A stretch of DNA of 17,148 nt from an uncultured Christensenella sp. (GTDB taxonomy: Bacteria; Bacillota; Clostridia; Christensenellales; Borkfalkiaceae), in contig CAJUEO010000014.1 in NCBI GenBank assembly GCA_910585685.1, positions 1 through 17,148 of the forward strand, given 5' to 3'. Positions 5,852 through 12,945 of this stretch are shown here, in pieces. Below the pieces are notes generated by a model. The model made no database searches and had not been told where the DNA came from. It worked only from the letters and a program-made list of their open reading frames with translations. Within the stretch, counting starts at the first letter, position 1. Every line of letters begins with the position of its first letter. The position numbers and the translations under genes are program-made.

Positions 5852-6526
5852 ATGAGAAAAAATTTTGCTGATATTTTAAAAAGCGCAAAAATAGATATAA
5901 AAAAAGAATACGTACGCCTTTACGCTTTGTTTTTCGGTGAATTTACGGAAAATTCTACTGGAAAACAAACATCAATTTATGAAAAATATTGTGAATGTTT
6001 TCCTCAAATGTGGTTTAGAAAAACTACACTTTCATTGGAAGAGTTTAATAAAGAATTTGGTTTTAATTTTGTAAAACAGCCTAAAAATTTTTCAATAGAT
6101 TACCTTGTAAATTTTTGTGAATATATTTATAATCTAACAGCGGGCTATGTATCAGTTTCTGGTTTTATGGCAGAAATAAATTATCAATTACTATATTTGC
6201 AAATTGATAGAATTATTGAAGCAATTGGATATATGTCCACTACACAAGACGGATTTACAATTTTTACTGAAAAATCAGCTTCTGCAATTGCAGTATCTGA
6301 AATTATTCCTAATGAATTATCTTACAAAGTAATTTCTTACAATCACCATTCAATGAAAGGCAACATTGACAAGAAAAAAGAGACACTATTAATGTTAGCA
6401 AATTTATTAGAAGGAAAACAAAGTTTTTACTGCGTCTTTCTTTTTGCTTATTGCAATAGGCGCAATTATCGTCATATTCGGAAATATATTTACCGCCCCG
6501 CTTGCAAACTTTCTTGGAGCCGATGA
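5852..6526 (+). pseudogene. Truncated third gene of the restriction operon (possible Abi/HEPN-like), fused out of frame to MATE sequence
   Basis: The frame opens with ATG 5852, 15 bases after the endonuclease stop, and encodes about 190 residues of AT-rich, charged sequence (MRKNFADILKSAKIDIKKEY to KGNIDKKKETLLMLANLLEGKQ). After about 6420 the frame runs through the MATE gene in the wrong register, giving a Tyr/Arg-rich tail that is not real coding sequence. The segment HHSMKGNIDKKKETLLMLANLLEG resembles the linker before a C-terminal HEPN-like region in AbiJ-type abortive-infection proteins. That resemblance is from memory and weak. If right, the C-terminal third is missing. A role with the restriction system is inference from operon position. 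The product is probably non-functional. Confidence 0.6.
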
Positions 6527-7478
6527 GAATAATATTTCATACGTTATGCCGTATTTGCGCTGTATCGTTTCGTTTGCACCGTTTTTTATGTTTGACATAT
6601 TTATTATGTGTTATCTGAAAAACGACGGACACCCTAATATTACTATGGCGGCGACTATAACGGGAACGTCGATAAATATAGTTTTGGACTGCCTTTTCGT
6701 ATTCGTATTCAAATGGGGAATGTTCGGTGCGGCGATTGCAACCTGTATCGGCTCTTTTTGCGGTACATCGGTTAATTTTACTTATGTGCTTGTGAAAAAG
6801 CTCAACTTAATTCCGAAAATCAAGAATATTAGTTTTAGGCTTATGCCGAGAATTTTGAAATCCGGATTTAGCGTATTTATTTTGGAATGTTCTTCGGCTA
6901 TTGTAACATTTGTATTTATAATGCAAGCAACGAACTTTTACGGAACAATCGGCGCGTCTATTTATACCGTAATAATGAATTGGACGCTTATTTGTTTTAA
7001 TATGTTGATGGGTATTGCGCAATCCGTTCAACCGCTTGTAAGCGTCAGTTACGGTGAGGGCAATTATAAAAAAGTCAGTACTTTCCGAAAATACGCTATG
7101 ATTTCCGCCTTAATATCGGGCGCGTTGTTTTTGATTATAGGTTACAGTTGTACCGAACCCTTGATTGCCGTATTTGCAAAGGACGCAACAGATTTCGTAT
7201 CGCTTGCGGCAAGTTGTTTCAGATATTATTTGCCTGCTTACTTTATAATGGGTATAGGCGTAACAATAGGTATATATTTTCAGGCAATCGAAGCGTCTGT
7301 AAAATCGCTTATTATTATGCTCTTACGCGGTATTGCCTTGCCTGTATTCGGCGCATTTATTATTCCTCTTATATTGCACGAAACAGGACTATGGCTTGCT
7401 GTGCCGTTTGCGGAATCAGTTGCGGCTATCGTTGCGGTTATATTGCTTATATTCGATATAAAAAAGAATAAAAAATAG
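6411..7478 (+). pseudogene. MATE-family efflux transporter, 5'-truncated
   Basis: This is the middle and C-terminal part of a multidrug and toxin extrusion (MATE) transporter, a cation-coupled exporter of the inner membrane. The frame is open after a TAG at 6408-6410, and recognisable MATE sequence begins at NKVFTASFLLIAIGAIIVIFG. Typical features follow: FLGADE, then YVMPYLR, then GTSINIVLDCLFVF, and in the second half QSVQPLVSVSYGEGN. About nine hydrophobic segments remain. About 345 residues remain where the family has about 450, so roughly the first three membrane helices are missing. TTG 6444 could serve as a start but has no ribosome site and lies within a helix. The missing 5' part coincides with the end of the AT-rich restriction operon, so a DNA junction (or assembly join) cut the gene. 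Its stop overlaps the kinase-like frame. Confidence 0.85.
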
Positions 7479-8110
7479 TACAAGATAAAAACGATGTTCC
7501 CGAATTTGACAAAGACAGTCCGCTTATTATTACAATCAGTCGAGAATTTGGGAGCGGCGGCAGAGAAATCGGGCGCGAACTTGCAAAAAAATTAAACGTG
7601 CCGCTGTATGATAAAGAGTTACCCGAACTTACTGCGACGACTACCGGTCTATCGTCGGAAGTTATACGCGAAGCGGAAGATAAATTGATTTGTCCTTTCG
7701 GGGTATATCAAAAAGACCGTTACTCGCCTATTTCAAAACAGATATTCCTTGAACAATGCAAAGTGATAGAAACGCTTGCAGAAAAAGGTGCTTGTGTATT
7801 TGTCGGGCGTTGTGCCGAGTATGTTTTGCGTAATAAATTCCGTATATTGAGCGTGTTTGTTCACGCCCCACGTTCTATGAGAGCAAAACGAATTATGGAA
7901 TATGATAACTGTACCGAAAAGCAAGCCTTGCGCAAAATTAAAGAAAGCGACAAGGCAAGGGCGGTTTATCACGATTTCTTTACGGGCTATAAGTGGGGAA
8001 AATCGCAAAACTACGATATGACTATAAATAGCGTATTAGGCACGGAGGCTTGCGTGAATATGATATTAAATGCTGTAAATCAAAATTTTGAAAATAAAGA
8101 GAAAGCCTAA
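7472..8110 (+). pseudogene. Cytidylate-kinase-like domain, -1 frame relative to MATE and lacking a start codon
   Basis: The product is a P-loop kinase of the cytidylate-kinase-like family (Cytidylate_kin2). PLIITISREFGSGGREIGRE contains the phosphate-binding loop, PLYDKEL follows, GACVFVGRCAEYVL gives a conserved strand, and RIMEYDNCTEKQALRKI resembles the lid region. The P-loop lies upstream of the only usable start (GTG 7598), so starting there would remove the nucleotide site. Between the frame's previous stop (7469-7471) and the P-loop there is no ATG, GTG or TTG. The frame joins the MATE frame by a -1 shift in AAAAAATAG at 7471-7478. Either a MATE-kinase fusion gene has a one-base deletion in the A-run, or the ribosome shifts frame there. 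I believe MATE-kinase fusions exist in Clostridia but cannot check. The substrate is unknown. Confidence 0.75.
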
Positions 8111-8162
8111 CAGAAAATAAGCCGAGAAATTTGAAATAAAATTAAGGCATATAAGGGCTTTG

Positions 8163-8241
8163 AGTTTTCCGCATTAAAGCGTGATATAACCGTAGCGGGA
8201 TATAGCCGCTGCTATAATATTAAATGTGAAATGCGGAAACT
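8163..8241. repeat. Nested inverted repeat upstream of rubrerythrin
   Basis: GTTTTCCGCATT (8165-8176) pairs with AATGCGGAAAC (about 8230-8240). Inside, AGCGG and CCGCT form a second stem around GATATAG, with imperfect AT-rich pairing (GATATAA against TATAATATTA) between the two. The whole forms a long imperfect hairpin of about 79 bases, just before the rubrerythrin promoter and after the kinase-like gene. There is no T-run. It could be a small palindromic repeat element, a transcript-stabilising hairpin, or the end of the upstream mRNA. Confidence 0.5.
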
Positions 8242-8242
8242 A

Positions 8243-8271
8243 TTGTAAAAGTTATTTTGTTGTGTTAATAT
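8243..8271 (+). promoter_or_regulatory. Probable rubrerythrin promoter
   Basis: TTGTAA (8243-8248) and TAATAT (8266-8271) are spaced by 17 bases. The transcript would have a 5' leader of about 100 nt before the ATG at 8380. No clear PerR or Fur palindrome is seen around it, though oxidative-stress control would be expected for rubrerythrin. Confidence 0.5.
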
Positions 8272-8379
8272 GTTTTCAGCGGAACGGTTTGGTAATTTTT
8301 TACAGTAAGCGCGGGTTGGGCGTGTTTTCCGTTTAAAATCATTTCAAATCAAACAAAATTAAAATGTAAGGAGAACGTT

Positions 8380-8919
8380 ATGAATAACAAATACAAGGGA
8401 ACGCAGACCGAAAAGAATCTGGAAGCGGCGTTTGCGGGGGAATCTCAGGCAAGAAACAAGTATACCTATTTTGCATCGGTTGCAAAAAAGGAAGGGTACG
8501 AGCAAATTTCCTCCATATTTTTAAAGACAGCCGACAACGAAAAAGAGCACGCAAAGATGTGGTTTAAGGAGTTGCAGGGCATAGGAAACACCGCGCAGAA
8601 CCTCGACGCCGCCGCCAACGGTGAAAATTACGAGTGGACGGATATGTACGAGGAATTTGCAAAAACCGCCGAAGCCGAGGGCTTTAAGGAGCTTGCCGAA
8701 AAATTCCGTATGGTAGGCGAAATTGAAAAACGGCACGAGGAGAGATACCGCGCGCTTTTGAAAAACGTGGAAACCGCCGAGGTGTTTAAAAAGAGCCGGG
8801 TTAAGGTTTGGGAGTGCCGTAACTGCGGGCATATAGTTGTGGGTACGAATGCGCCCGAAGTTTGCCCCGTTTGCGCGCACCCGCAGAGCTACTTTGAAAT
8901 TCACGCGGAAAATTATTGA
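8380..8919 (+). CDS. rbr: Rubrerythrin
   Basis: Rubrerythrin is a cytoplasmic non-haem iron peroxidase that reduces hydrogen peroxide in anaerobes. The N-terminal ferritin-like four-helix domain has the diiron ligands in NLEAAFAGESQARNKY and DNEKEHAKMW, and in the second half in EFAKTAEAEGF and GEIEKRHEERY. The C-terminal rubredoxin-like domain has two CxxC knuckles, ECRNCG and VCPVCAHP, that bind one iron. The length of 179 residues is normal. ATG 8380 follows AAGGAGA with good spacing. The gene is monocistronic, with a promoter and a terminator on either side. Its codon use is more GC-rich than the neighbouring MATE fragment. It supports an anaerobic host. Confidence 0.96.
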   Translation: MNNKYKGTQTEKNLEAAFAGESQARNKYTYFASVAKKEGYEQISSIFLKTADNEKEHAKMWFKELQGIGNTAQNLDAAANGENYEWTDMYEEFAKTAEAEGFKELAEKFRMVGEIEKRHEERYRALLKNVETAEVFKKSRVKVWECRNCGHIVVGTNAPEVCPVCAHPQSYFEIHAENY

Positions 8920-8968
8920 GAAAACGCCAATTAAAAAAGACTCTTTAACGGTGTATTTATGGGAATTA

Positions 8969-9002
8969 AAGCAAGGGCGAAAAACCGTCCTTGCTTATTT
9001 AT
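8969..9002 (+). terminator. Intrinsic terminator after rubrerythrin
   Basis: AAGCAAGG-CG (8969-8979) pairs with CGTCCTTGCTT (about 8986-8996) around an A-rich loop, followed by TATTTATT. It lies about 50 bases after the rubrerythrin stop and ends its transcript. Confidence 0.7.
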
Positions 9003-9059
9003 TACGATTATTCTAAAATGAAACTAAGATAAACGGTAATTTGGCGGAGAGTACGAAAA

Positions 9060-9818
9060 ATGGAATATATAAAACTCACACTTGAAAACTTAGAAAAAGA
9101 GCATATTTGTTGCGCTATATCTAACAATAAGGACGTTCAAGTTGCAAGCAAAAAAGCGTGGCTAAAAGAAAGAATAAAAGACGGATTGGTGTTTTTGAAA
9201 TCTACCGAACGCGGAAAATGCTTTATAGAATATATACCTGCCGAAAACGCTTGGTGCCCTATTGAAGCGGACGGGTATATGCACATAAACTGTTTTTGGG
9301 TATCGGGTTCTTTCAAAGGGCACGGATACGCAAACGATTTATTAAATGCTTGTATTGCCGATGCGAAAGCGCAAGGCAAGCACGGAATTACCGTTATATC
9401 TTCACCGAAAAAAATGCCGTTTTTGTCCGACCCGAAATATCTCGCTTATAAAGGGTTTAAGACTGCGGATAACGCAAAGCCGAATTTTACTTTAATGTAT
9501 TTGCCGTTCGATAACAATGCGCCCGTTCCGAAATTCAAGGAAACCGCCAAACTGCCGCATATAGACAAGCAAGGTTTTGTAGTTTATTATTCGCACGGCT
9601 GTCCGTTTACGGCAAAATACGTTCCGATAGTTGAGCAAGTAGCAAAAGAAAAAGGCATACCGTTTGAAAGCGTATTTATAGACGGCAAGGAAAAAGCGCA
9701 AAACGCGCCTATGGCGTGGACGAATTATGCCGTATTTTATAATGGGCAATTTGTGTCGAACGAAGTTTTGAACGAGAAAAAGTTTCTTGAACTTGTTGAA
9801 CGTTACGATAAACGGTAA
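9060..9818 (+). CDS. YoaP-like GNAT acetyltransferase with C-terminal thioredoxin-like domain
   Basis: The 252-residue product combines an N-terminal GNAT acyltransferase domain (about 1-150) with a C-terminal YoaP-type domain. The acetyl-CoA binding region is HINCFWVSGSFKGHGYANDL, where GHGYA corresponds to the Q/RxxGxG/A motif of GNAT enzymes. The C-terminal half, from GFVVYYSHGCPFTAKYVPIV, has a strand-turn-helix with one cysteine (CPFT, not CxxC), like a thioredoxin fold, and ends in a small conserved-looking block. The length and two-domain layout match Bacillus subtilis YoaP. The substrate is unknown. ATG 9060 follows GGCGGAGAG. The gene appears monocistronic, with terminators on both sides. 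Confidence 0.8.
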   Translation: MEYIKLTLENLEKEHICCAISNNKDVQVASKKAWLKERIKDGLVFLKSTERGKCFIEYIPAENAWCPIEADGYMHINCFWVSGSFKGHGYANDLLNACIADAKAQGKHGITVISSPKKMPFLSDPKYLAYKGFKTADNAKPNFTLMYLPFDNNAPVPKFKETAKLPHIDKQGFVVYYSHGCPFTAKYVPIVEQVAKEKGIPFESVFIDGKEKAQNAPMAWTNYAVFYNGQFVSNEVLNEKKFLELVERYDKR

Positions 9819-9875
9819 TATAAATTTCGAATTATCGTTTCGAATGTAAAAAAGAACGAATATAAAAAGAAAGAT

Positions 9876-9918
9876 ATATAGCGCGCTATACTTCGCAAGC
9901 GGAGATAGTGCGCTATAT
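9876..9918. terminator. Bidirectional terminator between convergent genes
   Basis: ATATAGCGCGCTATACTTCG (9876-9895) pairs with CGGAGATAGTGCGCTATAT (9900-9918) around CAAG, giving a stem of about 18 bp with one bulge. On the minus strand it is followed by a CT/T-rich tract, so it should stop helicase transcripts. On the plus strand a short TTT follows, so it may also stop the acetyltransferase transcript. Confidence 0.75.
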
Positions 9919-9987
9919 TTGTACGCTAAGTAAATCCCTAAAACGGTTAGCCTTAAAGCCGTCTTTTATTTACGCCGTTTATTAAAG

Positions 9988-11199
9988 CTATCTTATAAGT
10001 ATAAGTTTTTGGCGGGCGCGGGTCAGCGCCGTGTACAGCCATCTGGCGGAGTCGTTTCTGAAAGCGTAACTTTCGTCGAAAATTATTACGTTGTCAAATT
10101 CCGACCCCTGCGCCTTGTGGCAGGATATGCAGTAACCGTACTCGAAGCGGTTTAACGTAAAAACTCCCGTGGCTTCGCCGTTTTCGTCAAACTTGGCAAA
10201 GGTGTCGGTGTGTTTATAGCGGTACTCGCCGCTTTCGAAAATGCCCAAATCGAAGGGCAGGGCTTCGGGGCAGACTTCGTCTAAAAATTCGGGCTTGAAC
10301 TGCATAAAGCCCATATAGTTGCCCCTGTCGTAAAAGGGCTGTAAAGCCGTGCCGATTATGCCGTTTACCAAGTTGAATCTCATTTCCCCGTCGATAAACT
10401 GCTCCCAATTATTGTGGGTGCATATGAGTTTATCGCCCTCGCGCGGCAAGCCGTCAAAGCCCTTCAACGCGCGCATTTCGTCGTTGATTTTCGTCCTCGT
10501 TCTGTTAAGCCCGCAAATTATCTGGTCGCTCCGCTTTAACAGTCTGCGCCGCTGTTCGCCCGTAAACCTTCTTCCGTACAGCACAAAAGCTCTGTCGCCG
10601 AAGTTGCCGAAAGGTATGGGCTTGTTTTCCCGCGCAAGTTGGGCAAGGCGGATAATGGGGTTGTCCTGCTGTTGGCGCACAATCTGCGTCAAAGTGTAGT
10701 CGGGGGTTACAAGATAGGTGTTAAAGCCCTCCACGGGCGGAAGCTGGGCGTTGTCGCCGCACAGCAAAACTTTAACGCCGAAGTTTAAAATGTCTGCCAA
10801 TACGTCGTCCGAAACCATAGAGGCTTCGTCCAAAATTATAAGCCTGATAGATTTATCTATGCTTTCGCGCCTGCGGAAAGTCAGCCGCTCAACCGTAATT
10901 TTTTTGCCGTTTACTTCAACTTCCTGTTCGATTGTCTGCGACTGGTATATAAGCCTGTGAACGGTGCAGGCGGTAACGCCGTTTTTTATGAGTACGGTAG
11001 CCGCCTTGCCCGTGGGGGTTACAAACGCGGCGGTGGAAGTGTCGTCAAGTTCCAGCGAGTTTATTACGGTATGTTTCAAAAGCGCCGTTTTGCCCGTGCC
11101 CGCGTACCCCGTAAGCACGAATACCTGCCGCGTTCCGTTAAAGAACCAATCGCATATTTTTTTGTCTGCCGCGGCTTGGTCGGCGTTTAAAATTATCAT
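9988..11199 (-). CDS. RecD/Dda-like superfamily 1 ATP-dependent DNA helicase
   Basis: The 403-residue product is a compact SF1B (5'-to-3' class) helicase. Walker A is GYAGTGKT (31-38), motif Ia is PTGKAA, motif II is ILDEASMV, and motif III is LLCGDNAQLPPVEG. TLTQIVRQQQDNPI precedes motif IV. FEYGYCISCHKAQGSEFDNVIIF gives motif V, and WLYTALTRARQKLIL gives motif VI. It lacks the long N-terminal regions of full RecD2 and resembles stand-alone Dda/RecD-like helicases acting in replication or repair. ATG 11199 is preferred over TTG 11217 because neither has a ribosome site, ATG is the better codon, and the TTG lies in the promoter. It is convergent with the acetyltransferase gene and divergent from pgi. 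Confidence 0.9.
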   Translation of the reverse strand: MIILNADQAAADKKICDWFFNGTRQVFVLTGYAGTGKTALLKHTVINSLELDDTSTAAFVTPTGKAATVLIKNGVTACTVHRLIYQSQTIEQEVEVNGKKITVERLTFRRRESIDKSIRLIILDEASMVSDDVLADILNFGVKVLLCGDNAQLPPVEGFNTYLVTPDYTLTQIVRQQQDNPIIRLAQLARENKPIPFGNFGDRAFVLYGRRFTGEQRRRLLKRSDQIICGLNRTRTKINDEMRALKGFDGLPREGDKLICTHNNWEQFIDGEMRFNLVNGIIGTALQPFYDRGNYMGFMQFKPEFLDEVCPEALPFDLGIFESGEYRYKHTDTFAKFDENGEATGVFTLNRFEYGYCISCHKAQGSEFDNVIIFDESYAFRNDSARWLYTALTRARQKLILIR

Positions 11200-11205
11200 A
11201 CGTTT

Positions 11206-11235
11206 ATTATACAACACAAACTATCGTTCGCGCAA
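11206..11235 (-). promoter_or_regulatory. Promoter giving a probably leaderless helicase mRNA
   Basis: On the minus strand TATAAT (11211-11206) ends six bases before the ATG at 11199, with TTGCGC (11235-11230) 18 bases further upstream. Transcription would start at or within a base or two of the ATG, and there is no Shine-Dalgarno sequence. Confidence 0.55.
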
Positions 11236-11376
11236 GCGATTGGCGCGCACTTTGCAAATTCCGCGGTAAAAGTAGAGCGTGGTATAAAGCGTAAAGCGGA
11301 ATAAAAGTAATCGTTTGCACATTAAGCGTTTACGGCGCTCAATTTTTAAAAATTTGGTAAAATATTGCCCCCGCTA

Positions 11377-11405
11377 TTGACTATGCCGGCGGATAGTTAT
11401 ATAAT
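11377..11405 (+). promoter_or_regulatory. Sigma-A promoter of pgi
   Basis: TTGACT (11377-11382) and TATAAT (11400-11405) are separated by exactly 17 bases, predicting a start near 11412 and a leader of about 40 nt. The intergenic region 11212-11376 between this and the divergent helicase promoter shows no further gene or clear regulatory repeat. Confidence 0.85.
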
Positions 11406-11452
11406 ATCAAGTAAGGTTAAAGAAAAAATATTTTTGTGTTCGGAGGTTGAAT

Positions 11453-12889
11453 ATGGGATACAAGACGAAAGAATGGCGCAATTCTATGCGCGTTACCGTT
11501 GATTATAATAATATGATGAGCAAGTTCCTCGGCGAGCAGGGCATAAGGGATTCTCAGCTACGCGAAGTAAAGGGGCAGGCGGAAGCGGCGTACAGATACG
11601 TAGCCGAAAACCGCGGCAAGGACGAGCTGTATATGGGCTGGACGGAGCTTCCCTATAATCAGGACGCGATAGTCGCCGACATTCTCGCCACCGCTAAGGA
11701 AGTAAGAAAAAAGTTTAAATACTTCGTAGTGCTGGGCATTGGCGGAAGTGCTCTCGGTCCCTCAATGGTGTTCAACGCGCTGTGTCATTTGCGCTATAAC
11801 GAACTGCCCAACAACAAGCGCAAAGGTCCTAAATTCTACGTTGAGGATAACGTGGACCCCGTAAGAATGGCGGCTCTGTTGGACGTGATTGAGCCTGATA
11901 AAACCTGCTTCAACGTAATTTCCAAGTCGGGTGCGACAAGCGAAACGATGACGCAGTATCTCATTATTGCGGACGTGTTGCAGAAAGCTGGCGTCGACCT
12001 TGCCGAAAACCTTATTTTCACTACCGACGCCTGCCGCGGCAACCTTATAAAAATAGATAACAGCCTCGGCGGTAAAGTTAAAAAGTATATTCTCCCCGAC
12101 GGCGTAGGCGGTAGATTTTCCGAACTGTGCCCCGTAGGGCTTCTGCCCGCGGCGGTGCTGGGCATAGATATTAAGGGTCTGCTTGCGGGCGCGGCTTATA
12201 TGGACAGCCTTTGCTCCAAACCCACCGTATCGCACAACCCTGCGCTTGCGTGCTCAGTGCTTCAATACATAACTATGAAGCAGGGCAAAAACATTCACGT
12301 GCTTATGCCCTATTCGGACAATTTAAAACTCATTGCCGATTGGTACTGCCAGCTGTGGGCGGAAAGCCTCGGCAAAGCAAAGGACTACGACGGCAATACG
12401 GTAAACGCAGGCACGACGCCCGTCAAGAGCCTTGGCGTTACCGACCAGCACTCTCAGGTACAGCTGTATATAGAAGGACCTTACGATAAGGTTATTACGT
12501 TTATTTCCGTAGGACAGTACGGTTGCGAAATGCCCATACCCCACGGTTGCGAGGATATTCCCGACGTTGGTTTCCTCGGCGGGCACACTATGCAGGAGCT
12601 TATTCAGGCGGAAAACAAAGCTACGGCGTATGCGCTTATGCGCGCGGGCAGAATGAATTACACCGTCAATATGCCCGAAATAAACGCCTTCACCCTCGGT
12701 CAGCTTATGTTTATGCTTGAATTGCAGACGGCGTATGCGGGGGCTATGCTCAACATAGACACCTATAACCAGCCGGGCGTTGAAAACGGCAAGAAAGCCA
12801 CGTTTGCTCTTCTCGGCAAAAAGGGTTACGAGGGGCAGAAGAGGGAAATGGATTCCGCGCCCGAACTCGACAGTAAGTATATAGTATAA
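11453..12889 (+). CDS. pgi: Glucose-6-phosphate isomerase
   Basis: This cytoplasmic enzyme interconverts glucose 6-phosphate and fructose 6-phosphate in glycolysis and gluconeogenesis. The 478-residue product has the double sugar-isomerase (SIS) fold. Recognisable blocks are VVLGIGGSALGPS, the phosphate-binding FNVISKSGATSETMTQY, and ILPDGVGGRFSELCPVGLLPAA, which contains the catalytic-region GGRFS. These are followed by LWAESLGKAKDYDG, PVKSLGVTDQHSQVQLYIEG with the conserved GxxDQHSQ, and LGQLMFMLELQTAYAGAMLNIDTYNQPGVENGK near the C-terminus. ATG 11453 is selected because CGGAGG lies six bases upstream; a TTG two codons earlier overlaps that site. Length is in the normal bacterial range. It has its own strong promoter and no visible regulator. 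Confidence 0.97.
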   Translation: MGYKTKEWRNSMRVTVDYNNMMSKFLGEQGIRDSQLREVKGQAEAAYRYVAENRGKDELYMGWTELPYNQDAIVADILATAKEVRKKFKYFVVLGIGGSALGPSMVFNALCHLRYNELPNNKRKGPKFYVEDNVDPVRMAALLDVIEPDKTCFNVISKSGATSETMTQYLIIADVLQKAGVDLAENLIFTTDACRGNLIKIDNSLGGKVKKYILPDGVGGRFSELCPVGLLPAAVLGIDIKGLLAGAAYMDSLCSKPTVSHNPALACSVLQYITMKQGKNIHVLMPYSDNLKLIADWYCQLWAESLGKAKDYDGNTVNAGTTPVKSLGVTDQHSQVQLYIEGPYDKVITFISVGQYGCEMPIPHGCEDIPDVGFLGGHTMQELIQAENKATAYALMRAGRMNYTVNMPEINAFTLGQLMFMLELQTAYAGAMLNIDTYNQPGVENGKKATFALLGKKGYEGQKREMDSAPELDSKYIV

Positions 12890-12907
12890 AAATAAACCGT
12901 AAAGGAG

Positions 12908-12936
12908 TGCGGGGCGGCGTTATGCGCCGCCCCGCA
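12908..12936 (+). promoter_or_regulatory. Perfect 12-bp GC hairpin between Shine-Dalgarno and start codon
   Basis: TGCGGGGCGGCG (12908-12919) pairs perfectly with CGCCGCCCCGCA (12925-12936) around the loop TTATG. The ribosome site AAAGGAG (12901-12907) ends directly at the stem, while the hydrolase ATG is at 12946. If the stem folds, it brings the Shine-Dalgarno sequence to an effective distance of about 9-10 bases from the ATG. No T-run follows, so it is unlikely to be a simple terminator for pgi. Confidence 0.6.
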
Positions 12937-12945
12937 AAATAATAT

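Noticed and set aside
7598..8110. GTG 7598 as the start of the kinase-like gene
   Set aside because: It would remove the P-loop GSGGREIG encoded just upstream in the same frame.
11447..11452. TTG start for pgi two codons earlier
   Set aside because: It overlaps the GGAGG ribosome site, so ATG 11453 is the only sensible start.
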